A program made the position numbers and the translations under genes. From positions 62,001 to 126,000 of the forward strand of contig JAEUIH010000006.1 in assembly GCA_016795105.1 (NCBI GenBank): a DNA stretch of 64,000 nucleotides, read 5' to 3'. This DNA is from Planctomyces sp. Lineage in GTDB: Bacteria > Planctomycetota > Planctomycetia > Planctomycetales > Planctomycetaceae. The notes beneath the pieces were generated by a model that was given only the letters and a program-made list of their open reading frames with translations, did no database searches and was not told the DNA's origin. Positions 44,601-52,887 of this stretch are shown in pieces (the stretch's first letter is position 1; the number at the start of each line of letters is the position of its first letter).

Positions 44601-44903
44601 TTACAGCAACGGCGGAGGTCTGCAGAAATGCGACTCTTCACCCGATCGCTGAGTATAGAGTTCGCCGAAGTCCGAATCCTGATGGAAACTGGTGGCGAAA
44701 AAGGTGTGCGTGGGTGAGCAAAATACCAGAGAATCCAGAGAGTCGTCCGATTTTTCGGCTTCTTCTGATTCTCCACCCTCAAACTTGGCCTGAGCCGGAG
44801 GTGGGCATGTCTGATCATCCTTCGGCAGATGGAACATCTGCTCAAGAATCCCGGTTGAGATTCCAAAGGACAGCAGAAATAAGAGGAGGGTAGTCAGACG
44901 CAT
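44601..44903 (-). CDS. Small secreted or anchored protein, unknown function
   Basis: The 100-residue product begins with a hydrophobic signal-like segment (MRLTTLLLFLLSFGISTG) and continues with a polar stretch rich in Glu, Ser and Asp, three cysteines and a His/Phe-rich region. I recognise no family. The ATG at 44903 is chosen because it starts the signal segment; an upstream ATG at 44972 would bury it. It is 165 bases upstream of dabA on the same strand, so it may belong to the carbon-uptake operon. Whether it is expressed cannot be told. Confidence 0.5.
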   Translation of the reverse strand: MRLTTLLLFLLSFGISTGILEQMFHLPKDDQTCPPPAQAKFEGGESEEAEKSDDSLDSLVFCSPTHTFFATSFHQDSDFGELYTQRSGEESHFCRPPPLL

Positions 44904-45130
44904 GACTGAAGAATGTCCCAGATTCCATGTGTATGTCAAGCGGAAGTTCGTGACTCGCACGATTTCATTCATTTGTGAGTAGGCAAATGTTCACAAGAGC
45001 GTAACAGGAAGTCTATGCGGTTTCAGCTTGCTGCCGAGATTGATCAGAACTACTCTTCTGACAAGTGATAGTTCAGGCGGCTATAATTCCGCGCAGGGTT
45101 TCCCCCCCCGATGAATCGGATGTGCAGCGG

Positions 45131-45982
45131 ATGGATACGAGTTCTTCAACATTACTGCAGCGGGTCTCGCGAAGCTTTAGGATCATCGGAAATGCTCTGG
45201 GTATCTCCTCAGCCCGGTACGCGACTCATTCGGAGGTGTCGAGTTATTTGCATCAGCACCTCGAATGTGTTGCCGCAGATCTGAATTGGCCAGCCTGGTC
45301 GCCACGATGGCTCGGAGTGTCTTCGACAGGCAGTTTGTTGTTCAGGCTCGAATCCATCGAGTGTCCATCAAAGTGCATTGCCATTGGTCGTTATGCGTCT
45401 CACACTTCAATGTCTTCAGGCGTTGCAGAACCGAGTTTGCCTCGAATTCTGCTGAATCCTGCTGCGGGCATTGAAAGAGAGTCCCGCGTCTATCAGTCTC
45501 TTGCTCACCATGGTTTGACTCCCCGACTCCTCTTCGCGGATACTTGTTGTCTCGTCAATGAATATGTCGACGCAGAGCGGTTGAGTGATGTTCTTCGCAG
45601 AGACCCTGAGCAGATTTGGCTATGGCTTCCCAAAGTCCTCGATGCGATTTCTGCGATGCATCGCTTCAACGAGCATCATCTGGATCTGAATTGCGGCAAC
45701 ATTCTTGTGCAGCCAACGTCCGGCTTGGTTCGTTTTGTGGACTTTGAGTATGAAGTAAGTCCCGAGATCGAACTCCCCCAGTCGCAGTCGTTCGACTATG
45801 TCCGGTTTCTTCACGGAGTTCTCAAACGCCGCCGAGGGGAGAAGGCGATTCAGCGAGACCCAACAAGATTTTTACAGGTTTGTCGAACTCACATTCCATC
45901 TGAGATCAGACGCCGAGCAATGACATTTCCTGCTGCTGTTCTCGGAAGAACGCTGAGGTACTCCACAATTTTCGAAACGTAG
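45131..45982 (+). CDS. Lipopolysaccharide kinase (WaaP/InaA)-like protein
   Basis: The 283-residue protein has a kinase-like fold: VNEYVDAERLSDVLRR, the catalytic-loop block HHLDLNCGNILV (H-x-D-L-N-x-x-N) and RFVDFEYE where Hanks kinases have DFG. It fits the group of WaaP/Kdo-kinase and InaA proteins, which phosphorylate sugars of the outer-membrane lipid. A strong positive charge at the C terminus (LKRRRGEKAIQR) suits binding to membrane lipid. The ATG at 45131 is chosen; a GTG at 45065 lacks a ribosome binding site. Confidence 0.72.
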   Translation: MDTSSSTLLQRVSRSFRIIGNALGISSARYATHSEVSSYLHQHLECVAADLNWPAWSPRWLGVSSTGSLLFRLESIECPSKCIAIGRYASHTSMSSGVAEPSLPRILLNPAAGIERESRVYQSLAHHGLTPRLLFADTCCLVNEYVDAERLSDVLRRDPEQIWLWLPKVLDAISAMHRFNEHHLDLNCGNILVQPTSGLVRFVDFEYEVSPEIELPQSQSFDYVRFLHGVLKRRRGEKAIQRDPTRFLQVCRTHIPSEIRRRAMTFPAAVLGRTLRYSTIFET

Positions 45983-46050
45983 CAAATGCTTTCTGGACCA
46001 TGTCCGCCGAACCCGGCGAATTAACTCTTCGTTTCTTTGGCGTGGGAAGG

Positions 46051-46081
46051 GAGCTACGGCACCTGGAAAATGCCGTAGCTC
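46051..46081. terminator. Perfect 11-base hairpin between convergent genes
   Basis: GAGCTACGGCA (46051-46061) pairs perfectly with TGCCGTAGCTC (46071-46081) around a 9-base loop, between the convergent kinase-like and mdh genes. Neither side has a long T-run, so its terminator strength is uncertain. Confidence 0.5.
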
Positions 46082-46157
46082 CGTCGTCTACCGAGACCAA
46101 GATTGTTCTTATCTCAAGGCCAGATTGTTCACACTCAAGGCGAGTTCTGCCTCGTCT

Positions 46158-47147
46158 TTATTTGAGGAGGTCTTTGACGGTGTCGCGTTCCTGCTTGAGT
46201 TCTGCGATGGTGGCGTCAATTTGTGCTTTGGCGAACTCGTTATGAGTTTGTCCCTGGACGATCGATACCTTTTTCCCATCGCTGACGAGAGGGAATCCAG
46301 TGATGAGCCCGGCTTCGATTCCGTAGCTGCCATCACTGCAGACAGCGGCACTGAAGCAGGTACCGGCTGGGGTTGGTCGGACGACTCCTTTGACGGTATC
46401 GAGGAGTGCGTTTGCAGCTGAGGCAGCGCTGGAGGCTCCTCGGGCTGCGATGACAGCGGCCCCTCGTTTCTGGACGGTTGAGATAAAGTCGCCTTTCAGC
46501 CAGGCTTCATCGGTGATTACATCGGTGACCGGTCGACCATCAATCTTCGCGTGATAGAAGTCCGGATACTGAGTTGCTGAGTGATTGCCCCAGATGGCGA
46601 CATTCGTGACGCTGGCGTTTGGTCGGCCGGCTTTTTGAGCGAGCTGCGAGACTGCTCGATTCTGGTCGAGCATGGTCATTGCATACCAGCGATCGCGAGG
46701 CACCGATGGTGCACTGTGCATAGCAATCAGGCAGTTCGTGTTGCAGGGGTTACCGACAACGACAACACGAACATCCTTTGCCGCCGCGGAATCAATTGCT
46801 CGACCGGTGCTCGTAAAGATCGGACCATTGATGCGAATCAGGTCGCCTCGTTCCATGCCGGCCTTACGCGGGATGCTTCCCACACACAACACCCAGTTGC
46901 AGTCGCGGAACCCATCTTCAAGGTGATCACTGTCAGCTTTTACGACACCGGCAAGTGTTGGAAACGCACAGTCATCCAGTTCCATATGGACACCATCGAG
47001 TGCCTTCATGACTGGTGGCACTTCGACGAGGTGGAGAATTACGGGCTGGTTTGGACCGAAAACTTCTCCGGAAGCCAATCGGAAAATCAGTGAATAGCCA
47101 ATCTGTCCTGCCGCACCAGTCACAGCAACTCGAATCGGAGCCGTCAT
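46158..47147 (-). CDS. mdh: Malate dehydrogenase
   Basis: This TCA-cycle enzyme interconverts malate and oxaloacetate. The 329-residue protein has the NAD-binding start [32 protein letters not shown] with the substrate arginines, GNPCNTN, and the catalytic histidine in [13 protein letters not shown]. The pattern fits the cytosolic-type MDH group rather than the lactate dehydrogenase-like MDH. I choose the ATG at 47147; the open frame extends to a TTG at 47165. It is transcribed towards the WaaP-like gene. Confidence 0.95.
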   Translation of the reverse strand: MTAPIRVAVTGAAGQIGYSLIFRLASGEVFGPNQPVILHLVEVPPVMKALDGVHMELDDCAFPTLAGVVKADSDHLEDGFRDCNWVLCVGSIPRKAGMERGDLIRINGPIFTSTGRAIDSAAAKDVRVVVVGNPCNTNCLIAMHSAPSVPRDRWYAMTMLDQNRAVSQLAQKAGRPNASVTNVAIWGNHSATQYPDFYHAKIDGRPVTDVITDEAWLKGDFISTVQKRGAAVIAARGASSAASAANALLDTVKGVVRPTPAGTCFSAAVCSDGSYGIEAGLITGFPLVSDGKKVSIVQGQTHNEFAKAQIDATIAELKQERDTVKDLLK

Positions 47148-47568
47148 CGCACATCTACCTTTCAAGAACGTCTGTCGGAAATCGGGAATCCGGCCGCATT
47201 TTTTGCGATTGAGCAGCGAAATGCCAGTCAGCCCATGAAATCACCATTTTCCGGACACCCGTGATTCATTCAGGAAGAATTCGCAGCGTTGTGTTGAAAA
47301 ATCAAGATTGGAGTTGTTGACATTAACACCTAGGGTGATTACACATAGTGGAGTAGGTGCTTGTGTCTGCAGGGGAGTGATTTTCAAAATTGGTGATAAG
47401 AATCTGAGAATCGGGACACTCACATCTGAATTGAGGGATTCTCACAGTCTCTTAACAAACAGCTCGCATGATTCTCTTCAGCGAGGGCCAGCGGCCTTCT
47501 TCGAATTCACATTTTTTCCCTGGTTCAGTTTTGTGTGTGTTTTTGATTTTGAAATGGAGTTGTTTGAG
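47148..47568. other. Divergent promoter region between mdh and DUF1559 gene
   Basis: No gene is apparent. TTGACA at 47317-47322 lies 17 bases before TACACA (47340-47345), a possible promoter for the DUF1559 gene with a long leader of about 220 bases. The -10 is poor. The leader is rich in T and A and has no recognised riboswitch. Confidence 0.4.
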
Positions 47569-48504
47569 ATGAAGCGTTTGAAACGTGGATTTACGTTGAT
47601 TGAACTTCTTGTTGTGATTGCCATCATCGCCATTTTGATTGCTCTCCTGTTGCCCGCCGTTCAGCAGGCGCGCGAAGCTGCTCGTCGAACCCAGTGCAAG
47701 AACAACCTCAAGCAGCTTGGGATTGCTCTGCATAACTACCACGACACATTTGGTGTGTTTCCATACGGATTTGATGAACGCGAAGCCTTGTGGACTGTGA
47801 TGATTCTCCCGCAGATCGAGCAGGGTAACCTGTATGCGACGATCATCTGGCAGGAAGGCGGAGCCGGGAACTGGGATGCAGATGGTTCGCCGAATGAAGT
47901 CGCATGCGGGACAGTGCTTGAGGCATTTCGATGTCCTTCGATGCCACTGTCTCCTCGGGATAACAACGGGATACCAAATCGAGTTCCAGTAAGTTATCGA
48001 GGAGTTGCTGGTGCTCTCATTGCATCAGACGACTTGTCGACTCGACCAACAGGTTACAATACCGCTGCATTCCGTGCGCTCGAAGAGGCGAATCTTGACG
48101 GCATGTTTTATGGCTGCAGTCGGATCAACATGCGGGACATCACGGATGGTACATCGAATACGATCATGGTTGGTGAGTCCAGAACATCTGAATATACAAA
48201 GGATGGTCAGCAAATGGACTACTGGCAGTTTGGATCGCCTCAGACAGGAGGATGGGTGCTCGGAGGGATTGGTGGAACAGAGTATTCTGAAGGGCTCGGC
48301 TCAGCGGTCGTAAAGATCAATGCCAACCTGGATCCGAACTACCATGGTGTTCTGATGGAAATGGCATTCGGCAGCTACCACGTCGGCGGTGCTCAGTTTA
48401 CTTTGGCCGATGGGTCGGCCCGCTTCATTTCCGAAAACGTGGATTTGGGTGTGTATCGTTCGCTGGCCACACGAGCCGGCGGAGAAATCGTTGGCGAATT
48501 CTGA
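47569..48504 (+). CDS. DUF1559 domain-containing pseudopilin-like protein
   Basis: The 311-residue protein starts with a type IV pilin/type II pseudopilin signal, RGFTLIELLVVIAIIAILIA, cut after the glycine by prepilin peptidase, then QAREAARRTQCKNNLKQLGI and the FG-rich DUF1559 body ending in FTLADGSARFISENVD. This family is hugely expanded in planctomycetes and absent from most other bacteria, so it strongly marks the source phylum. The function is unknown; surface display is inferred. GGAG lies about ten bases before the ATG at 47569. A strong hairpin follows the gene. Confidence 0.93.
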   Translation: MKRLKRGFTLIELLVVIAIIAILIALLLPAVQQAREAARRTQCKNNLKQLGIALHNYHDTFGVFPYGFDEREALWTVMILPQIEQGNLYATIIWQEGGAGNWDADGSPNEVACGTVLEAFRCPSMPLSPRDNNGIPNRVPVSYRGVAGALIASDDLSTRPTGYNTAAFRALEEANLDGMFYGCSRINMRDITDGTSNTIMVGESRTSEYTKDGQQMDYWQFGSPQTGGWVLGGIGGTEYSEGLGSAVVKINANLDPNYHGVLMEMAFGSYHVGGAQFTLADGSARFISENVDLGVYRSLATRAGGEIVGEF

Positions 48505-48531
48505 TTCACCAGCTTGCCGGTGATCAATGTT

Positions 48532-48564
48532 AACGCCCGGAATTCGATCAGGATTCCGGGCGTT
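48532..48564 (+). terminator. Intrinsic terminator after the DUF1559 gene
   Basis: AACGCCCGGAAT (48532-48543) pairs perfectly over 12 bases with ATTCCGGGCGTT (48553-48564), loop of 9, followed by a T-rich CTTCTCT. It separates the pseudopilin gene from the lipoprotein gene and would reduce readthrough. Confidence 0.7.
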
Positions 48565-48609
48565 CTTCTCTGAAATGTGATTGAATTTTTTACAGGTGAA
48601 GCAGCACAG

Positions 48610-49116
48610 ATGTCTTTGACAACGACAAGAATTTCAGGCTGGATTTGTGGTCTCCTGATGGTGACTGCGGGGTGCAGTGCAACGAACGAAGTGGACTACG
48701 GAAAAGTTGATCTGATTCAGGCGGGTGGCACAGTCACGCTGGACGGAGCACCTCTGGCGTCTGCCGTGATTTCGTTTGACAATCCGGAGACAGGCACATT
48801 CTCTTTTGCTCGTACAGATTCCGGTGGAAAGTACGTCCTGCAGTTCGATACGGAAAAAAAGGGAGTAACCCCAGGTCAGAAGATCGTTCAGATCAGCACA
48901 TCCCGTACAATTCTGGGACTTGGTGGGAGTGAAGAAGGCGACCCTGCATCGGATGGAGCCGTTGAAGGCGAGGGAGAGAGTGGAGAGAGTAACGTAGAAG
49001 CGGTACCATCCTGTTATAACAAAGAATCGATCCTGAAAGTGGAAGTCACTAAAGACAAGACCACTTATAACTTTGACCTGAAGTCGGATTGCTCTACAAC
49101 AGGAGCTTCCAACTGA
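48610..49116 (+). CDS. Putative lipoprotein with carboxypeptidase-regulatory-like domain
   Basis: The 168-residue protein has a signal peptide ending in a lipobox-like VTAGC, so it should be lipid-anchored. Its body (GGTVTLDGAPLASAVISFDN, SGGKYVLQFD, TPGQKIVQIS) resembles the small beta-sandwich domain often encoded right after DUF1559 proteins in planctomycetes. The end is acidic and Gly/Ser-rich with two cysteines. I choose the ATG at 48610. It is 24 bases upstream of the FGE gene. Confidence 0.72.
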   Translation: MSLTTTRISGWICGLLMVTAGCSATNEVDYGKVDLIQAGGTVTLDGAPLASAVISFDNPETGTFSFARTDSGGKYVLQFDTEKKGVTPGQKIVQISTSRTILGLGGSEEGDPASDGAVEGEGESGESNVEAVPSCYNKESILKVEVTKDKTTYNFDLKSDCSTTGASN

Positions 49117-49140
49117 GTAACTGCGTGTGGAGTTCTGATT

Positions 49141-50271
49141 GTGAAGAAGATTGCTGTAGCTTTCGGAACTCTGCTGTGTGTGTTTGCGATACTGATCTGG
49201 ACCCTGTTTTCTTCGGATATTTCGACCCCGACAGGTTCTCCGGAGACGGCAGTTGCTGAACTGCCTCCTGCTGAGGCTTCTCCCGAAAGCAGTGATCCTC
49301 GACTGAAAGGCATGGTCTGGATTCCGGGCGGCACATTTCAGATGGGGTCTTTGGACGGTGCACCGGACGAATATCCGGTGCATGAAGTCCGGCTGGATGG
49401 TTTCTGGATGGACCAGTACGAGGTGACCAACCGACAGTTTCAGGCATTTGTCGAAGCCACCGGGTATGTGACAACAGCCGAACAGCCGCCAAAACTCAGA
49501 AGTCTCGAGCCCGGATCAGGGCTCGAGGATGCCGCGATACTCGAAGAGTTCAACCATCCCGGCTCAATCTGTAGTCTGCATCTGAACAGTCGCAACGAAA
49601 TTGATCCGGAGAAGGGCGCGTACTCCTGGTGGCAGTACGTAAAGGGAGCGAACTGGAAACATCCTGAGGGGCCGGAATCCAATATTGAGAGCCGCCTCGA
49701 TCATCCAGTTGTTCATCTATCGTGGCTGGATGTTGAAGAATACTGTCGCTGGGCGGGCAAGAAACTTCCGACAGAAGCGCAATGGGAATATGCGGCTCGC
49801 GGCGGACGCGAGAATCTGACATATCCATGGGGAAATGATCGGAACCCGGACGGACAATGGCTGCACAATATCTGGCAGGGTGAGTTCCCAATCAGCAACA
49901 CCGGCGCAGACGGACACATTCAAACGTCGCCTGTCGGTTCATTTCCGGCGAACGGTTACAACCTGTTTGATATGTCCGGCAACGTTTGGGAGTGGTGTGC
50001 TGACTATTATCAGCCGCAGTATTACTCAGAGAGCCCCCTTGAAAATCCGCAGGGGCCCGATCGCAGCTTTGATCCGCAGGAACCCGGGATCATTAAACGA
50101 GTCCAGCGAGGTGGGTCGTTTATGTGCAGCGAGCAATACTGCGTTGGGTACCGAGTCTCTTCGAGGATGAAGGGGGAACAGGACACAGGAGCTTTCCATA
50201 CAGGCTTTCGCTGTGTTGTGACCCCCAACATGGTTCTCGTGAAAGATTCAAAGTCCGAATCAGAGAAATGA
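49141..50271 (+). CDS. Formylglycine-generating enzyme family protein (sulfatase modifying)
   Basis: FGE oxidises a cysteine in sulfatases to formylglycine, which activates them. The 376-residue protein has an N-terminal signal or anchor (about 4-22) and the FGE fold from WIPGGTFQMGSLDGAPDEYP to the C terminus. The two active-site cysteines are present as C329-SEQY-C334 in RGGSFMCSEQYCVGYR, exactly the spacing of eukaryotic FGE; many bacterial FGE-sulfatase proteins lack them and have other functions. An exported FGE would act on secreted sulfatases, which planctomycetes encode in large number, though none lies in this window. The start is a GTG at 49141 with GGAG upstream. Confidence 0.88.
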   Translation: MKKIAVAFGTLLCVFAILIWTLFSSDISTPTGSPETAVAELPPAEASPESSDPRLKGMVWIPGGTFQMGSLDGAPDEYPVHEVRLDGFWMDQYEVTNRQFQAFVEATGYVTTAEQPPKLRSLEPGSGLEDAAILEEFNHPGSICSLHLNSRNEIDPEKGAYSWWQYVKGANWKHPEGPESNIESRLDHPVVHLSWLDVEEYCRWAGKKLPTEAQWEYAARGGRENLTYPWGNDRNPDGQWLHNIWQGEFPISNTGADGHIQTSPVGSFPANGYNLFDMSGNVWEWCADYYQPQYYSESPLENPQGPDRSFDPQEPGIIKRVQRGGSFMCSEQYCVGYRVSSRMKGEQDTGAFHTGFRCVVTPNMVLVKDSKSESEK

Positions 50272-50571
50272 GCAGATGTAGTCTGCTACTGACAGGACCT
50301 TGATCTGGAACGATGAATTTCCATCAACACGGAATGCTTCGCCGCCTTTAACGGTTTGCCATGTAGTGCTTCCGGCCGGGCACCATGCAACTTCACCAGC
50401 CTGAATCTCCATCAATTCGGGTTTTCCGGTATTGAACGTGTATTCACCGGGCAGCATTATGCCCAGAGTCTTTACGCTGCCATCGGGAAATTCGACCGTG
50501 CGGCTGGTGACTTTACCGTCAAAATAGATATTCGCTTTGCAGACCACAGAGACATTCTGAAACTTGCTCAT
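50260..50571 (-). CDS. ppnP: Pyrimidine/purine nucleoside phosphorylase PpnP
   Basis: The 103-residue cupin-type protein of the DUF1255/YaiE family splits nucleosides by phosphorolysis. Diagnostic stretches are FDGKVTSRTVEFPDGSVKTLG, LPGEYTF and EIQAGEVAW, covering nearly the whole family. I choose the ATG at 50571, the usual family start. Its last 12 bases overlap the end of the FGE gene, so the two converge tail to tail. Confidence 0.93.
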   Translation of the reverse strand: MSKFQNVSVVCKANIYFDGKVTSRTVEFPDGSVKTLGIMLPGEYTFNTGKPELMEIQAGEVAWCPAGSTTWQTVKGGEAFRVDGNSSFQIKVLSVADYICSFL

Positions 50572-50665
50572 CAGACTTTCCGAACCACTGATTTGAAATG
50601 ACGTCAATACCTGAAACCGTGTGGAATGCTAGCGAGCCTGAGATGCTCAGGAAAGTGACTTCCGT

Positions 50666-51730
50666 TTATCTGAGCCATTGATCTCGGTGTTGTTCAACGA
50701 ATTCAATATCGGTCAGTTCCGGGTAGCATCGAATGATACGATCGATCTCCTGTGCCTGTCCGGGAGACAGGGATTCCTGAGGGTCAAGGCAATTGACTGA
50801 AGGAACCAGTCTCTGTTGGTGAAGTACAGCAAGTATTCCGGGAATGCACCCAGCAAAATGATTTGCTGAATCAAAGATGGCAGCATTTGCTTCGGTGAGC
50901 GCGGCATTCGTCCTGAGCCAGTGGCTATTCAGTTCGGGCAGTGTTCGTGCGTGTTTGATGTCGGACAGCATTTGAACAGCCTTCTGTGTCCACACCCCCC
51001 ACTGACCAAGCAGACCGCCCGCAATGAAAACAGATGCACTCTTGTGACGGTTCGCGGAACTCAGGGAGAAGGGAGTCAGCAGATCGACAATGATGTTGTC
51101 ATCATTGCCTGTGTAGATTGCGATATCTTTGCGGCCGGAGTCCATGACTGCTCGGATGACATCGATCGTCTGGTATCGATTGAACGGAGCGACTTTGATG
51201 GCGACAACATTTGGAATGTCCGTAAATGCTCTCCAAAAGGCATATGACAAAATCCGTCCACCGACAGAGGGCTGAAGATAGAAACCAGTCAATGGAATGA
51301 TCTCTGAAACGCTGCGACAATGCTCGAGGATGACATCATCCGCGTCTGTCTGAAAGGCAGCCAGACTCAGCAGGCCGGTTTCATAGCCCAGTTGACTGGC
51401 GAGCGACGCTTCCTCGCAGGCCTGTCTGGTTCTGCCACAAATCCCTGCAATTCGGATGATGGAATCCCGATTCGATGCGGTGTTGAATTCCGATGCAACC
51501 AATTCCAGAACAGGTCGGAACAATCCTATTTCCGGGCGGCGAATGGCGAACTGAGTAGAGTGAACACCAACTGCGACGCCACCAGCCCCGGCGGCCAGGT
51601 AGTAACGAATCAGTGCTCTCTGGTGTTTTTCAGACCAGCTTCTGTCAGGGTTCAGAGCAAGCGGGCAGGCCGGGATGACATGGCCTTCGAGAAGTCTGTT
51701 TCGGAGAGATGTCGTTTGGCTTTGCAGCAC
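50666..51730 (-). CDS. Dihydrodipicolinate synthase (DapA)-family aldolase
   Basis: A 354-residue class I aldolase of the DHDPS/NAL superfamily. The start (RNRLLEGHVIPACPLALNPD), GAGGVAVGVHSTQF and the Schiff-base lysine in VVAIKVAPFNRY fit the fold. True DapA usually has a GTTGE motif and about 290 residues; here the corresponding place reads VGVHSTQF and the protein is longer, so it is not DapA itself. Sugar-acid aldolase activity (such as KDG aldolase) is a reasonable alternative. The start is a GTG at 51730, preceded by the epimerase gene 36 bases upstream on the same strand. Confidence 0.75.
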   Translation of the reverse strand: MLQSQTTSLRNRLLEGHVIPACPLALNPDRSWSEKHQRALIRYYLAAGAGGVAVGVHSTQFAIRRPEIGLFRPVLELVASEFNTASNRDSIIRIAGICGRTRQACEEASLASQLGYETGLLSLAAFQTDADDVILEHCRSVSEIIPLTGFYLQPSVGGRILSYAFWRAFTDIPNVVAIKVAPFNRYQTIDVIRAVMDSGRKDIAIYTGNDDNIIVDLLTPFSLSSANRHKSASVFIAGGLLGQWGVWTQKAVQMLSDIKHARTLPELNSHWLRTNAALTEANAAIFDSANHFAGCIPGILAVLHQQRLVPSVNCLDPQESLSPGQAQEIDRIIRCYPELTDIEFVEQHRDQWLR

Positions 51731-51766
51731 AGCAGGCCCCTGTCAGCGCGTGGATTCACTCGTGGT

Positions 51767-52795
51767 TCAGTATTTTCCATTGCGGATTTCGAACTGGGTT
51801 GGCTTTCCCAGCAGAGGTCGTTTGTTGCGAACCCAGTCGGCGATCCACGAAATCAGCAGGTCTGAATTGACAGTCGGAGTTCCGTAAAGCTGATGTGCCT
51901 TGCTTGCGTGATTCAGCCATGCAGTTGGTGCTTCACATCCTCGAAACTCCACTGGGACACCCATCAGATTACCAAACGTCTGAGCCACGTCGCGAACCGA
52001 CAGAATTTCGGGACCCGTCAGATTGAGGATTGCTGATGGGCGATCACAGGACTGAATTGCCAGAACTATCGTATTCAGGGCATCCCCCTGCCAGATCGCA
52101 TTCACATATCCCATCTGCAGATCGATCGGTTCACGATTCTGTACTTTGACGGCGATATCAACAAGTACGCCATACTGCAGGTCGACAGAGTAATTCAGTC
52201 GAATCAGGCACGAACGGACCCCCGAGTCCTGGAATACCGTTTCACGTCCCAGGCAGGACTGTGCGTATTCGCCGGGGGCATCTGCGGAATCTGTCTCTCG
52301 AGATCCACCTGTATCTGGTCTGACAAACGGATACACGCAGCCTGTCGACAGCGCTACGATGTTTGCATCGCGGAATTCTTCAGTGACTCGCCGCGGCAGC
52401 ACTACGTTTGTTTTGTACAGTCGTTGCGGGTCATTTGATGTGCCAAATTTAACGCCCGCCAGAAAAAACACTGTTCGGCATTCAAGGACTTCTTCAGGGA
52501 TGGCTTCGTGCAGCAGGTCTGCGCTGTAAGTGCGGAGTCCATGTGAATGAAATAAAGAGACACTGGATGGCGACTGAAATCTCGAGACTGCCAGCACTTC
52601 GATATTAGCATTTGCCGCAGAGACTGCCCGATTCAGCATCTTCGTCAGGTGGAATCCCATCTTGCCTCCGGCACCGAGGATACAAATGTTTCCTTTGTGT
52701 TGGCTGATGAGCCTGATCACTGCATCACTCGGCCGACTGACTCGTTCATGCAGTTCGTCAATCGACTGCGGAGGAGTGTCAGGCAATAGGGACAT
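51767..52795 (-). CDS. NAD-dependent epimerase/dehydratase family protein
   Basis: The 342-residue protein starts with a 35-residue leader and then an extended-SDR Rossmann motif, CILGAGGKMGFHLTK (about residues 36-50). ALSTGCVYPF holds a serine/threonine in the catalytic position, but the canonical YxxxK is not obvious (YAQSCLGRE follows), so catalysis may differ. It is probably co-transcribed with the DHDPS-family gene 36 bases downstream. The neighbouring divergent gene encodes an enolase-superfamily protein. Substrate unknown. Confidence 0.75.
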   Translation of the reverse strand: MSLLPDTPPQSIDELHERVSRPSDAVIRLISQHKGNICILGAGGKMGFHLTKMLNRAVSAANANIEVLAVSRFQSPSSVSLFHSHGLRTYSADLLHEAIPEEVLECRTVFFLAGVKFGTSNDPQRLYKTNVVLPRRVTEEFRDANIVALSTGCVYPFVRPDTGGSRETDSADAPGEYAQSCLGRETVFQDSGVRSCLIRLNYSVDLQYGVLVDIAVKVQNREPIDLQMGYVNAIWQGDALNTIVLAIQSCDRPSAILNLTGPEILSVRDVAQTFGNLMGVPVEFRGCEAPTAWLNHASKAHQLYGTPTVNSDLLISWIADWVRNKRPLLGKPTQFEIRNGKY

Positions 52796-52887
52796 GTGAA
52801 CAAATCTCTGGTTGGGATGACTTTTCGAGTACCGTTATGATACTTTGATGACACTCACCTGAACAGTTCCCACCCGAGGAGAAACCG

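Noticed and set aside
47569-48504. DUF1559 protein as part of a type II secretion or pilus operon
   Set aside because: Only the N-terminal signal is shared with pilins. No secretin, ATPase or platform gene is nearby, and this family is mostly found singly in planctomycetes.
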